A stretch of DNA of 64,000 nucleotides from the NCBI RefSeq assembly GCF_028622875.1, contig NZ_CP117709.1, forward strand, positions 6,265,001 through 6,329,000, read 5' to 3'. The position numbers and the translations under genes were made by a program. Below are positions 18,166 to 26,983 of this stretch, piece by piece; the first letter of the stretch is position 1, and every line of letters begins with the position of its first letter. This DNA is from Streptomyces sp. MMBL 11-1. Its GTDB lineage: Bacteria; Actinomycetota; Actinomycetes; Streptomycetales; Streptomycetaceae. The notes under the pieces are model-generated. The model worked only from the letters and a program-made list of their open reading frames with translations, had not been told where the DNA came from and did no database searches.

Positions 18166-19293
18166 ATGTCCGATCTGCGCGATCCCGCACCCTACGACGC
18201 CCTGCTGCTGCTCTCCTTCGGCGGCCCCGAGGGCCCGGACGACGTGGTCCCGTTCCTGGCGAACGTGACCCGCGGCCGCGGCATCCCCGAGGAACGCCTC
18301 AAGGAGGTCGGCAAGCACTACTTCCTGTTCGGCGGGGTCAGCCCGATCAACGCGCAGAACCGCGCACTGCTCGACGCACTGCGCGCGGACTTCGCGGAGC
18401 ACGGCCTGGACCTCCCGGTCTACTGGGGCAACCGCAACTGGGCCCCGTATCTGACCGACGTCCTGCGCGAGATGACCGCCGACGGACACCGCCGGATCGC
18501 CGTCCTCGCCACCAGCGCCTACGCCTCCTACTCCGGCTGCCGGCAGTACCGCGAGAACCTCGCCGAGTCGCTGGCCGCCCTGGAGGCCGAGGGGCTGCCC
18601 GTGCCCCGGGTCGACAAGCTGCGGCATTACTTCAACCACCCCGGCTTCGTGACGCCCATGGCCGACGGCGTCCTCGCCTCGCTCGCCGACCTCCCCGAGG
18701 ACGTCCGCGCGGGCGCGCACATCGCGTTCACCACCCACTCCATCCCGACCTCCGCCGCCGACGCCTCGGGCCCGGCCGACGCGCACGGCGGGGGCGGCGC
18801 GTACGTCGCCGAGCATCTCGACGTGGCCCGGCTGATCATCGAGGCGGTGCGCGAGGAGACCGGCGTCGCGTACCCGTGGCAGCTCGTCTACCAGTCCCGC
18901 AGCGGCGCCCCGCACATCCCGTGGCTGGAACCCGACATCTGCGACCACCTGGAGACCCTGGGCGCCGACGGCGTCCCCGCGGTCGTGATGGCGCCCATCG
19001 GCTTCGTCTCGGACCACATGGAGGTCCTGTACGACCTCGACACCGAGGCCACCGCGAAGGCCGCCGAGATCGGCCTGCCGGTCCGGCGGTCCGCCACGGT
19101 GGGCGACGACCCGCGCTTCGCCGCCGCCGTACGGGACCTGCTCCTGGAGCGGGCCGCGACCGAGCGGGGCCGGGTGGTGGAGCGCTGCGCCCTGGGGGCC
19201 CTGGGAGCCTCCCACGATCTCTGTCCGGTCGGCTGCTGCCCCGCCAGGTCCCCGAAGCCGGCCGCCGCGGGCGCGGACAGCCCGTACGCGTAA
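18166..19293 (+). CDS. hemH: Coproporphyrin ferrochelatase
   Basis: 375 residues. [21 protein letters not shown] opens the class I ferrochelatase fold. TTHSIPTS holds the metal-site histidine, and [19 protein letters not shown] holds the catalytic HxE region. In Actinobacteria the enzyme inserts iron into coproporphyrin III in the coproporphyrin-dependent haem route (also named cpfC). Four cysteines fit the actinobacterial [2Fe-2S] cluster: one internal (SGCRQY) and three near the C-terminus (DLCPVGCCP). ATG at 18166 is preferred because it matches family N-termini and a -10 box. The inositol phosphatase relative follows after 30 bases and is probably cotranscribed. Confidence 0.94.
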   Translation: MSDLRDPAPYDALLLLSFGGPEGPDDVVPFLANVTRGRGIPEERLKEVGKHYFLFGGVSPINAQNRALLDALRADFAEHGLDLPVYWGNRNWAPYLTDVLREMTADGHRRIAVLATSAYASYSGCRQYRENLAESLAALEAEGLPVPRVDKLRHYFNHPGFVTPMADGVLASLADLPEDVRAGAHIAFTTHSIPTSAADASGPADAHGGGGAYVAEHLDVARLIIEAVREETGVAYPWQLVYQSRSGAPHIPWLEPDICDHLETLGADGVPAVVMAPIGFVSDHMEVLYDLDTEATAKAAEIGLPVRRSATVGDDPRFAAAVRDLLLERAATERGRVVERCALGALGASHDLCPVGCCPARSPKPAAAGADSPYA

Positions 19294-19323
19294 CCCGTAC
19301 GCACCGACACCCTTGGGAGCACC

Positions 19324-20124
19324 GTGACCGACCCCGACCTGTCCGAACTGCTCGACCTCGCCCTGGAGGCCGCCCGCCGCGCCGGCGCCCTGCTGCGCGA
19401 CGGCCGCCCCGCCGACCTGGGGGTGGCCGCGACCAAGTCCAGCCCCATCGACGTGGTCACCGAGATGGACATCGCCGCCGAGAAGCTGATCACCGGCTAC
19501 CTCTCCGACTTCCGCCCCGACGACGGCTTCCTCGGCGAGGAGGGGGCCGGCTCCCCGGGCCGCACCGGCATCCGCTGGGTCATCGACCCGCTCGACGGCA
19601 CGGTGAACTACCTCTACAACCTGCCGACCTGGGCGGTCTCCATCGCCGCCGAGCGCGACGGCGAGCGGGTCGTGGGCGTCGTCGAGGCCCCGATGCGCCG
19701 CGAGACCTACCGGGCGGTCCTCGGCGGCGGTGCGTTCGCGAACGGCGAAGCCCTGCGCTGCCGGCCCGCCCCGCCGCTGGACCAGGCCCTCGTCTCGACC
19801 GGCTTCAACTACGTCGCCCACGTCCGCGCCCACCAGGCGGACGTCGCCCAGCAGCTGATCCCCCGGCTCCGGGACATCCGGCGCGGCGGCTCGGCGGCCG
19901 TCGACCTCTGCGATGTGGCGGCCGGCCGGCTGGACGGCTACTACGAGCGCGGGCTCCACCCCTGGGACCTGGCGGCGGGCGACCTCATCGCCCGGGAGGC
20001 GGGCGCGCTGACCGGCGGCCGCCCGGGGCTGCCCGCCGACGGCGACCTGACGGTGGCCGCCACCCCCGGCGTCTTCGAGCCGCTGCAGGCCGCACTCGAC
20101 GAACTGGGCGCCTGGCACGACTGA
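19324..20124 (+). CDS. Inositol monophosphatase family protein
   Basis: 266 residues. Metal-site motifs of the family are all present: GEEG near residue 75 (EEGAGS), DPLDGTVNYLYN near residue 97, and the C-terminal GLHPWDLAAGDLIAREAG. It should be a magnesium-dependent, lithium-sensitive phosphatase acting on inositol phosphate or a related small phosphate such as histidinol phosphate; the sequence alone does not choose. The GTG start at 19324 is preceded by GGGAGC at a normal distance. It lies 30 bases after ferrochelatase and is ended by a strong hairpin. Confidence 0.9.
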   Translation: MTDPDLSELLDLALEAARRAGALLRDGRPADLGVAATKSSPIDVVTEMDIAAEKLITGYLSDFRPDDGFLGEEGAGSPGRTGIRWVIDPLDGTVNYLYNLPTWAVSIAAERDGERVVGVVEAPMRRETYRAVLGGGAFANGEALRCRPAPPLDQALVSTGFNYVAHVRAHQADVAQQLIPRLRDIRRGGSAAVDLCDVAAGRLDGYYERGLHPWDLAAGDLIAREAGALTGGRPGLPADGDLTVAATPGVFEPLQAALDELGAWHD

Positions 20125-20188
20125 CGGGCCCGGGGCCCGCCCCGAGGAAGGCCCTGACGAGGGGCCTGAGCCCGCCGCACACGCCACA

Positions 20189-20221
20189 GGGCCCCGGACA
20201 CCATGCCGGTGTCCGGGGCCC
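20189..20221. terminator. Strong hairpin between convergent genes
   Basis: A 14-bp stem, 20189-20202 with 20208-20221, around a 5-base loop. It closes the ferrochelatase operon and, on the other strand, the small gene at 20235-20408. Confidence 0.8.
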
Positions 20222-20234
20222 CGTGGCGTACGGC

Positions 20235-20408
20235 TCAGACGCTGGTGGCGCCGATCTCCACGCCGTGCTCGGCGGCGAGACGGCGCAGATCGTCCAGCTC
20301 GCCCTGCTCGACGTCCGCGAGGAAGTCGTCGCCGTCCTCGCGCGCCCGCGTGAGGACGGTCTCGGTCGTCTTGATGCGTTGCAGCAGACCTGCGGTGAAA
20401 GCGTCCAT
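20235..20408 (-). CDS. Small conserved Streptomyces protein (57 aa)
   Basis: 57 residues, starting MDAFTAGLLQRI, almost entirely helical and acidic (REDGDDFLADVEQGELDDLR). ATG at 20408 has GAGGGGG six bases upstream on the minus strand. I know similar tiny proteins in this place in other Streptomyces genomes but no function. The gene is divergent from cutR with a 380-base gap. The amphipathic pattern would suit a small binding partner or a dimer. Confidence 0.65.
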   Translation of the reverse strand: MDAFTAGLLQRIKTTETVLTRAREDGDDFLADVEQGELDDLRRLAAEHGVEIGATSV

Positions 20409-20790
20409 GATGCGCCCCCTCATCGTGGGTCGGTGGCACGGGGGTGTGCCCAGGATCCCCCCGGCCGGGGGCCGGAGGAGCGGGTGATCGCGCCGCCGCT
20501 CCGGGGAAATGGAGTGGGTTGTGGCATGCCACGTGACAGGCGTGATCGCGGGTGTGAACCCCTCTTCCCCGCGCCATGGCTCAGAGAAACCTCAACTGGC
20601 CCGGAAATCCGCCGCCTTCCCGGCGGGCCGCCGCCGGGAGGCCCGGCCCACCGCCGCCTTACCGCCGGTTTATGCGTGTTGCGGGCAGGATGGAGGCGCA
20701 CAGTCGGCCATCGCTGCCCGTGTCCGGGCGGGCCCCGCGGGGGCCGCCGGCTCTGTGAACCCATCGAAGGACCGAAGGAAGGACTGCGCC

Positions 20791-21444
20791 GTGCGCGTAC
20801 TCGTCGTCGAGGACGAGCAGCTGCTCGCCGATGCGGTGGCCACCGGACTGCGCCGGGAGGCCATGGCCGTCGACGTCGTCTACGACGGTGCCGCGGCCCT
20901 GGAGCGCATCGGGGTCAACGACTACGACGTCGTCGTGCTGGACCGGGACCTCCCGGTGGTGCACGGGGACGACGTCTGCCGCCGGATCGTCGAACTCGGC
21001 ATGCCCACCAGGGTGCTCATGCTCACCGCGTCGGGCGACGTCAGCGACCGGGTCGAGGGCCTGGAGCTGGGTGCGGACGACTATCTGCCCAAGCCCTTCG
21101 CGTTCAGCGAGCTGACCGCCCGGGTGCGCGCGCTGGGCCGCCGTACGACGGTGGCTCTGCCGCCCGTCCTGGAACGCGCCGGCATCAAGCTCGACCCGAA
21201 CCGCCGCGAGGTCTTCCGTGACGAGGTGGAGATCCAGCTCGCCCCGAAGGAGTTCGCGGTGCTGGAGGTCCTCATGCGCAGCGAGGGCGCGGTCGTCTCG
21301 GCGGAACAGTTGCTGGAGAAGGCCTGGGACGAGAACACCGACCCCTTCACCAACGTGGTGCGCGTCACGGTCATGACACTCCGCCGCAAGCTCGGCGAAC
21401 CGCCCGTCATCGTCACCGTGCCGGGCTCCGGATACCGGATCTGA
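20791..21444 (+). CDS. cutR: CutR, OmpR-type response regulator
   Basis: 217 residues. The receiver domain has the acidic pocket VEDEQ and the phosphorylated aspartate in VVVLDRDLPV, near residue 51; the conserved Lys is in YLPKPFAF. The C-terminal winged helix ends in the strand motif VPGSGYRI. The sequence agrees with my memory of CutR of Streptomyces lividans, part of CutRS, which affects secretion stress and antibiotic production. The start is a GTG at 20791 with GAAGGAAGGA upstream. The kinase gene follows after 5 bases. Confidence 0.92.
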   Translation: MRVLVVEDEQLLADAVATGLRREAMAVDVVYDGAAALERIGVNDYDVVVLDRDLPVVHGDDVCRRIVELGMPTRVLMLTASGDVSDRVEGLELGADDYLPKPFAFSELTARVRALGRRTTVALPPVLERAGIKLDPNRREVFRDEVEIQLAPKEFAVLEVLMRSEGAVVSAEQLLEKAWDENTDPFTNVVRVTVMTLRRKLGEPPVIVTVPGSGYRI

Positions 21445-21449
21445 GGACC

Positions 21450-22694
21450 ATGGCCACCACCCCGGGGCCCCCCGTGGCGCCTCCGAAGCCCACCTGGGAG
21501 CCCAAGCAGCAGGAGCCCCCGTACCCCTGGCTGCGTCCGACCATCCGGATACGGCTCACGCTGCTGTACGGCGGGATGTTCCTGATCGCGGGCATCGTGC
21601 TGCTGTCGATCATCTACATGCTGGCGGCGCAGGCTCTGCACGTGGGCACGGACCTGCCGTTCAAGCTGCTGCCCGACAGCAAGATCCAGCTCATCAACAA
21701 CGTCTGCCCCGCTCTCACGCCGGGCCTCTCGGCGGACGAGGCGAACGCCGCGCTCAAGGCGTGCAACGAGTCACAGCGCAAGCACGCGCTGGACACCCTG
21801 CTCAACCGCTCGCTCCTCGCCCTGGTCGGCCTCAGCGTGATCGCCTTCGCCTTCGGCTACGCCATGGCCGGACGCGTGCTGTCCCCGCTCGGCCGGATCA
21901 CCCGGACCGCGCGCCGGGTGGCCGGGACGGACCTCACCCGGCGGATCGAGCTGGACGGCCCGGACGACGAGCTGAAGGAGCTGGCGGACACCTTCGACGA
22001 CATGCTGGACCGGCTGGAGCGGGCCTTCACCGCGCAGCAGCGGTTCGTCGGCAACGCCTCGCACGAGCTGCGCACCCCGCTGGCGATCAACCGCACGCTG
22101 CTGGAGGTCCATCTCTCCGACCCGGAGGCCCCGCCGGAGCTCCAGCAGCTCGGCAAGACCCTCCTGGCCACCAACGAACGCAGTGAGCAGCTCGTCGAGG
22201 GCCTGCTGCTGCTGGCCCGCAGCGACAACCAGATCGTCGAGCGCAAGCCGGTCGACCTCGCCGAGGTCGCCGAACGCGCCATCGACCAGGCCCGGGCGGA
22301 GGCGGTGGAGAAGAAGGCCGAGATCCGCGGCGAGCGGGCCACGGCGGTGGTCCAGGGCAACGGCGTCCTGCTGGAGCGGATCGCCCTGAACCTCGTGCAG
22401 AACGCCGTGCGCTACAACGTGCCCGAGGACGGCTGGGTGGAGGTCACCACCGAGGTGCGCGACGGGCAGGCCCTGCTCGTCGTCTCGAACACCGGCCCGG
22501 TGGTCCCGGCCTACGAGATCGACAACCTCTTCGAGCCCTTCAGACGGCTGCGTACGGAGCGCACGGGCAGCGACAAGGGGGTCGGGCTCGGCCTGTCGAT
22601 CGCCCGGTCCGTCGCGCGGGCCCACGGGGGCCGTATCATCGCGGAGCCCCGCGAGGGTGGCGGTCTCGTGATGCGCGTCACCCTGCCGGTCTGA
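21450..22694 (+). CDS. cutS: CutS, sensor histidine kinase
   Basis: 414 residues. A proline-rich cytoplasmic start precedes the first membrane span (residues about 34-60), an extracytoplasmic loop, a second span (about 120-142) and a HAMP domain. The H-box NASHELRTPLA carries His205, and the ATPase core has NLVQNAVRYN and GVGLGLSIAR. The outside loop contains exactly two cysteines, Cys86 and Cys105; work I recall on CutS proposes such a pair senses extracellular disulfide formation. It phosphorylates CutR, encoded 5 bases upstream. Confidence 0.92.
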   Translation: MATTPGPPVAPPKPTWEPKQQEPPYPWLRPTIRIRLTLLYGGMFLIAGIVLLSIIYMLAAQALHVGTDLPFKLLPDSKIQLINNVCPALTPGLSADEANAALKACNESQRKHALDTLLNRSLLALVGLSVIAFAFGYAMAGRVLSPLGRITRTARRVAGTDLTRRIELDGPDDELKELADTFDDMLDRLERAFTAQQRFVGNASHELRTPLAINRTLLEVHLSDPEAPPELQQLGKTLLATNERSEQLVEGLLLLARSDNQIVERKPVDLAEVAERAIDQARAEAVEKKAEIRGERATAVVQGNGVLLERIALNLVQNAVRYNVPEDGWVEVTTEVRDGQALLVVSNTGPVVPAYEIDNLFEPFRRLRTERTGSDKGVGLGLSIARSVARAHGGRIIAEPREGGGLVMRVTLPV

Positions 22695-23099
22695 GAGGCT
22701 GCGCGATATGACTCTGCACCAAATCTCCATGTTCGCTTTGGGCGGAATTTTCAGGACCCGTTCCCGGGCGGGTCATGTGTGATCGATCACAGGGCCGATT
22801 TTCCGACCATCTACTCTCCGTGATCGCGACTCTGCCGGAAAGCCGGTAATCGTCCGGGTTTTCGGGGATCGTTATCACGGGAAGTACACGGGGTGGCACC
22901 TGTGAACTGCGCAGTCGGGACCGTGTACGGTCCCCATCGCCACCCAAGCCGAGCCTCGCCGAGGTGCCCGGTTGGGTGTCGATTGAGTAACAGACCTTGA
23001 TGTGAGGCAAAATCTCCGCCTCAGGTCGGGCACAAGTCCGGCCTCTCACGCGTTACGTGCGCTGAGACACCCGTAGACACCCAAGAGGGGGAGAGCGAC
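22695..23099 (+). promoter_or_regulatory. Long regulatory gap with two palindromes before the DUF4193 gene
   Basis: 405 bases without a gene. A perfect 14-base palindrome TGTGATCGATCACA lies at 22778-22791. A second inverted repeat GGGACCG/CGGTCCC lies at 22917-22923 and 22928-22934. The first resembles the CRP core but its half-sites are two bases closer than in CRP operators, so the binding factor is uncertain. The ribosome binding site GAGGGGGAGAG directly precedes the ATG at 23100. Confidence 0.45.
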
Positions 23100-23396
23100 A
23101 TGGCAACGGATTACGACACCCCACGCAAGACCGACGACGACGTGGACCAGGACAGCCTCGAAGAGCTCAAGGCGCGTCGGAGCGACAAGACGGCATCCGC
23201 CGTCGACGTCGACGAGTTCGACGCGGCCGAGGGACTCGAGCTGCCCGGCGCGGACCTCTCCAACGAGGAGCTGGCCGTCCGGGTGCTGCCCAAGCAGGCC
23301 GATGAGTTCACCTGCATGAGCTGCTTCCTGGTGCACCACCGCAGCCAGCTGGCCCGCGAGAAGAACGGTCAGCCCATCTGCCGCGACTGCGACTGA
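23100..23396 (+). CDS. DUF4193 family small zinc-ribbon-like protein
   Basis: 98 residues. An acidic N-terminal half (DDDVDQDSLEELKARRSDK) is followed by a C-terminal CxxC...CxxC unit (TCMSCFLVHH and PICRDCD), which should bind zinc. The DUF4193 family is confined to Actinobacteria and often lies near dut and DUF3093 genes, as it does here and in mycobacteria. Function unknown; the zinc ribbon suggests contact with RNA polymerase or ribosome components, but nothing here proves that. The ribosome binding site is very strong, so the protein may be abundant. Confidence 0.85.
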   Translation: MATDYDTPRKTDDDVDQDSLEELKARRSDKTASAVDVDEFDAAEGLELPGADLSNEELAVRVLPKQADEFTCMSCFLVHHRSQLAREKNGQPICRDCD

Positions 23397-23409
23397 GGTC
23401 GAGTCGGCC

Positions 23410-24372
23410 GTGGCAGGCGAGACACCGTTCCGGAAGCGGCGCCCCTGGCGCCGGCACGGACCGGAGACGAACCAGGACGGTACAGGCGGCACAGGCCCGG
23501 CAGAAGGCGGTAACGCGTCTGCCGAGCGGTCCGCCGCCCCGCCGGATCACTCCGGCGGTTTCGACGACGAGCGAGGCCGTTCGGCCTCGCTCGAGGTGGC
23601 CGGGGCGGCAGCGTCGCCGGACCGGCCCCGGGAGCAGGACTGGGCGGATCCCACGACCGGGGGCCGCCTGCACGCGGTGAAACGGGGTGTACGCAAGGGC
23701 CGGGAGGGCACGAAGGCACTGGCCGCACAGCTGGCCGACCGCATCATCGACACGGCCCCGCGCGTGCCGGTGCGCGACCTCGCCACCCTGCGGAAGCAGT
23801 TCCCCGGGCTGGAGCCCGAGGAGCTGGCCGACAAGCTGGTCACGGGAGCCTGCCGGGCCACCGCGACCGTCGGCGCAGGCATCGGCGCCGCCGCCATGAT
23901 GCCCGTTCCGCCCGCCATGATCGCCGAGCTCGCGGCGGAGGTGACCGGCGTCGCCGCGATCGAGATGAAGCTCGTCGCCGAGCTCCACGAGGTCTACGGC
24001 CGCCGACCCCCGGGCAATCTCGGTCAGCGCAGCACCGCGTATCTGACGTCGTGGACGGAGGAGCGCGGCATCGACCTCATCCGACCCACCACGCTCAACA
24101 CCGCGCTGGGCGGCCAGATGAAGCGCGAGCTGCGCCAGCAGATCACGAAGCGCATGGCGCGCAATCTGCCCAACCTGATCCCGTTCATGATCGGCGCCGC
24201 CGTAGGCGCCACGATGAACCGCCGTGACACCCGCAAGCTCGCCGACCGGGTCAGGAACGACCTGCGCAAGGACCGGATCCCCTGGGACCGGCTGCCCGCG
24301 CTGCCTCCGCTGGAGCAGCCCTCGAACCCGGCCGAGCTGCCCAGGGAGCCCAAGGAGATCGAGGGCCCCTGA
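23410..24372 (+). CDS. Conserved membrane-associated protein, EcsC-like character
   Basis: 320 residues with a GTG start 13 bases after the DUF4193 stop, so probably cotranscribed. The first 95 residues are polar and disordered. The core (about 100-285) has an alanine-rich hydrophobic segment (TVGAGIGAAAMMPVPPAMIA) followed by AEVTGVAAIEMKLVAELHEV and a second glycine/alanine span (IPFMIGAAVGATMNRRDTRK). This pattern resembles the EcsC superfamily, but I cannot confirm membership without a profile search. It converges on the DUF3093 gene. Confidence 0.75.
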   Translation: MAGETPFRKRRPWRRHGPETNQDGTGGTGPAEGGNASAERSAAPPDHSGGFDDERGRSASLEVAGAAASPDRPREQDWADPTTGGRLHAVKRGVRKGREGTKALAAQLADRIIDTAPRVPVRDLATLRKQFPGLEPEELADKLVTGACRATATVGAGIGAAAMMPVPPAMIAELAAEVTGVAAIEMKLVAELHEVYGRRPPGNLGQRSTAYLTSWTEERGIDLIRPTTLNTALGGQMKRELRQQITKRMARNLPNLIPFMIGAAVGATMNRRDTRKLADRVRNDLRKDRIPWDRLPALPPLEQPSNPAELPREPKEIEGP

Positions 24373-24430
24373 GCGGCGAAGGGCCCCTGAACCCGCACCG
24401 GGTCCGGAACCCCACCCCCTCGACGCCCGC

Positions 24431-24889
24431 TCAGGCGGCCGGGACGGTGCTCAGCGCCGCCGCCAGGCCCCGCGGGTCCCGCGTGGAGAGGTAGACGTAC
24501 GGAGTCGGGTCGTCCGGATCCGTGACCTCCACCCGCACCGCCGTCTCCACATAGCCGCGCAGCAGCATGAACGCACGGGCGTCGGCCTTGTGCGTGCGCC
24601 AGGCCCGCGCCTCCTCGGCGTCCAGCACCTCGGGCTCGCCGAGCGCCGACAGCGGGATCCGGGCGTCGCCGGCGACCAGCGCCCCCGCCACGACCCTGAT
24701 CCGGGCGGAGCCGTAGCTGCTCACCAGGAGCGCGGCGGCGACCGTGCCGCCGGCCAGACCGGCGAGCAGCGGCAGGGTGCCCAGCGGCAGAAGCATCAGA
24801 GCGCAGGCGATACCGACCCCGAAGGCGATGAACCACCAGGAGCGGGGCGCGGTGAGACGTTCGTCGAAGGCCGGTGCGGAAGGCTGCAT
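24431..24889 (-). CDS. DUF3093 family membrane protein
   Basis: 152 residues. Two adjacent transmembrane spans occupy residues about 17-58 (WWFIAFGVGIACALMLLPLG, then GTVAAALLVSSYG). A small soluble beta-rich C-terminal domain ends in PYVYLSTRDPRGLAAAL. The family is actinobacterial, of unknown function, and lies next to dut, transcribed the other way, in both Streptomyces and mycobacteria. The 58-base gap to the thioesterase start on the other strand holds both promoters. Confidence 0.85.
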   Translation of the reverse strand: MQPSAPAFDERLTAPRSWWFIAFGVGIACALMLLPLGTLPLLAGLAGGTVAAALLVSSYGSARIRVVAGALVAGDARIPLSALGEPEVLDAEEARAWRTHKADARAFMLLRGYVETAVRVEVTDPDDPTPYVYLSTRDPRGLAAALSTVPAA

Positions 24890-24947
24890 GGAACCAAGCT
24901 TGGCACGGCGCGACCGGCGGACTGCCGCGCGGGTAAGGTCTGCGCCT

Positions 24948-25532
24948 GTGAGTGGAACATCAGCAGCTCTGACACCCCCGGCCGACGCCGTCGCGCCGGT
25001 CCGGCACCCCGACGCGCCCGCGCCCGGCGAACTCCTCGGAGCGCACTACGAACACTGTTTCGGCTGTGGCGGGGGACAACCGCACGGACTGCACCTGATG
25101 GCGCGGGCCGGCGAAGGCGTGAGCGTCACCGCGGAGTTCACCGTGCAGCCCGCCCACCAGGGCGCCCCAGGCCTCGCCCATGGCGGCGTGCTCGCCACGG
25201 CGCTGGACGAGACGCTCGGCTCGCTGAACTGGCTGCTGCGCACGATCGCGGTGACCGGACGGCTGGAGACCGACTTCGTCAGCCCCGTCCCCGTGGACAC
25301 CGTGCTGCACCTCGACGCCCGGATCACCGCCGTGCACGGCCGGAAGATCTACTCCACCGCCACCGGCCGGATCGGCGGCCCCGACGGGCCCGTCGCGGTC
25401 CGGGCCGACGCCCTCTTCATCGAGGTCAAGGTCGACCACTTCATCGACAACGGCAGGCCCGCCGAGATCCAGGCGGCCATGTCCGACCCGGACCAGGTCA
25501 GGCGCGCCCGCGCCTTCGAGGTGAACCCGTGA
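24948..25532 (+). CDS. PaaI-type hotdog-fold thioesterase
   Basis: 194 residues. After a variable N-terminus, CFGCGGGQPHGLHL and the hotdog helix LAHGGVLATALDETLG place it in the PaaI/YbgC-like acyl-CoA thioesterase group; HGG plus the acidic residue in LDET are the usual active-site elements. It likely hydrolyses an acyl-CoA in the cytoplasm. The GTG at 24948 is 8 bases after a -10-like TAAGGT (24934-24939), which suggests a leaderless transcript. It overlaps dut by four bases (GTGA), so the two are coupled. Confidence 0.86.
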   Translation: MSGTSAALTPPADAVAPVRHPDAPAPGELLGAHYEHCFGCGGGQPHGLHLMARAGEGVSVTAEFTVQPAHQGAPGLAHGGVLATALDETLGSLNWLLRTIAVTGRLETDFVSPVPVDTVLHLDARITAVHGRKIYSTATGRIGGPDGPVAVRADALFIEVKVDHFIDNGRPAEIQAAMSDPDQVRRARAFEVNP

Positions 25533-26059
25533 CGCGCGGCCCCGTCGACGTACTGATCCGCCTCCTCGACCCGGACGTGCCGATTCCGGCGTACGGACAC
25601 CCGGGCGACGCCGGGGCCGACCTGGTGACCACCGAGGCCGCCGAACTCGCGCCCGGCGAGCGCGCGGTGCTCCCCACCGGGGTCTCCATCGCCCTGCCCG
25701 ACGGGTACGCCGCGTTCGTCCACCCGCGCTCCGGCCTCGCGGCCCGCTGCGGAGTGGCCCTCGTGAATGCCCCAGGGACCGTGGATGCCGGGTACCGTGG
25801 GGAGATCAAGGTGATCGTGGTCAACCTCGATCCACGCGAGAGCGTGCGATTCGAACGGTTCGACCGGATTGCCCAACTGGTTGTCCAGCAGGTCGAGAAG
25901 GTGCGCTTCCACGAGGTGGCGGAACTTCCCGGCTCGGCGCGGGCCGAAGGGGGCTTCGGGTCCACCGGCGGCCACGCGTCGGCGGACGGCGCCGAGGGCC
26001 AGATCACCCACGGTGGGAACAGCTACGCTTCGGTCGTATCCGACCGGGAAGGACAGTGA
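25529..26059 (+). CDS. dut: dUTP diphosphatase
   Basis: 176 residues. The five trimeric dUTPase motifs are present in order: HPGDAGADL, HPRSGLAARCG, GTVDAGYRGEIKV, ERFDRIAQLVV and the C-terminal arm GGFGSTGGH. It hydrolyses dUTP to dUMP, keeping uracil out of DNA and feeding dTMP synthesis. The start is a GTG at 25529 overlapping the thioesterase stop. The DUF3710 gene follows after one base. Confidence 0.95.
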   Translation: MTRGPVDVLIRLLDPDVPIPAYGHPGDAGADLVTTEAAELAPGERAVLPTGVSIALPDGYAAFVHPRSGLAARCGVALVNAPGTVDAGYRGEIKVIVVNLDPRESVRFERFDRIAQLVVQQVEKVRFHEVAELPGSARAEGGFGSTGGHASADGAEGQITHGGNSYASVVSDREGQ

Positions 26060-26060
26060 C

Positions 26061-26831
26061 GTGTTCGGACGTCGCAAGAAGAGTGGTTCCGCCGAGGACG
26101 CGGCGGACGAGGTGCGCGAGGCCGAGCAGGTCGCCGACGAGCCCGAGGGCGGCGACGCCGCCAAGGGCACCCGTCGGATGAATCTCCCGCCCGCCCCCAG
26201 GCCGGACGGCCCCTGGGACAGCACCGAGGTCACCCAGCCGGGCGAGGGCCGGGTCGATCTGGGCGGCATCTTCGTCCCCGGCGTCGAGGGCATGGAACTG
26301 CGCGTCGAGGTGGCCGGGGACGCGATCGTCGCCGCCACCGTGGTGCTGCGCGACAGCGCGGTCCAGCTGCAGGCCTTCGCCGCCCCCAAGAAAGAGGGCA
26401 TCTGGGGCGAGGTCCGCGACGAGATCGCCTCGGGCATCACCCAGCAGGGCGGCATCATCGACGAGGTCGAGGGCCCGCTGGGCTGGGAGCTGCGCGCGCA
26501 GGTCCCCGTACAGCTCCCGGACGGCACGGGCGGTGTGCAGCTCGTGCGCTTCGTCGGCGTCGACGGGCCGCGCTGGTTCCTGCGCGGAGTGATCTCCGGC
26601 CAGGGCGCCGTCCAGCCGGAGGCCGCCGGTCTGCTGGAGACGGTCTTCCGGGACACCGTGGTCGTCCGCGGCGACGGCCCGATGGCCCCCCGCGACCCGA
26701 TCGTCCTCAAGCTCCCCAACGACGCCCAGATGGTTCCCGAGGGCGTGCAGCAGGAGGAGCAGGAGGGCTCGAAGTTCTCCGGCGGCATGGGCCAGCTCCA
26801 GCGCGGTCCCGAGATCACCGAGGTCCGCTAG
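26061..26831 (+). CDS. DUF3710 family protein
   Basis: 256 residues with a GTG start (VFGRRKKSGS), one base after dut. Basic start, acidic linker to about residue 55, then the conserved DUF3710 core containing GGIFVPGVEGMELRVEV, LQAFAAPKKEGIWGEVRDEI and GPRWFLRGVI. The family is restricted to Actinobacteria and lies directly after dut in mycobacteria as well. No enzyme motif or membrane span is seen. Function unknown. A strong terminator hairpin follows. Confidence 0.88.
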   Translation: MFGRRKKSGSAEDAADEVREAEQVADEPEGGDAAKGTRRMNLPPAPRPDGPWDSTEVTQPGEGRVDLGGIFVPGVEGMELRVEVAGDAIVAATVVLRDSAVQLQAFAAPKKEGIWGEVRDEIASGITQQGGIIDEVEGPLGWELRAQVPVQLPDGTGGVQLVRFVGVDGPRWFLRGVISGQGAVQPEAAGLLETVFRDTVVVRGDGPMAPRDPIVLKLPNDAQMVPEGVQQEEQEGSKFSGGMGQLQRGPEITEVR

Positions 26832-26869
26832 CGGTACGCGGCGGGACTTCGCGGTAGTCGCGGTACAGG

Positions 26870-26909
26870 CCGGTGGGCCGCACCCCTTTCCGCGGGTGCG
26901 GCCCACCGG
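26870..26909 (+). terminator. Terminator after the thioesterase-dut-DUF3710 operon
   Basis: A 16-bp perfect stem, 26870-26885 with 26894-26909, loop of 8 bases, 38 bases after the DUF3710 stop. Confidence 0.82.
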
Positions 26910-26983
26910 CCATTGCCCGGTCGTGTGCCGGACGCACATACTGGCGGGCGACGGCGCAGGCCACGTGATGACGGGGGAGCAGC

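Noticed and set aside
22778..22791. A CRP binding site
   Set aside because: GTG and CAC half-sites are separated by six bases rather than eight, so the spacing does not fit CRP; kept only as an unassigned palindrome.
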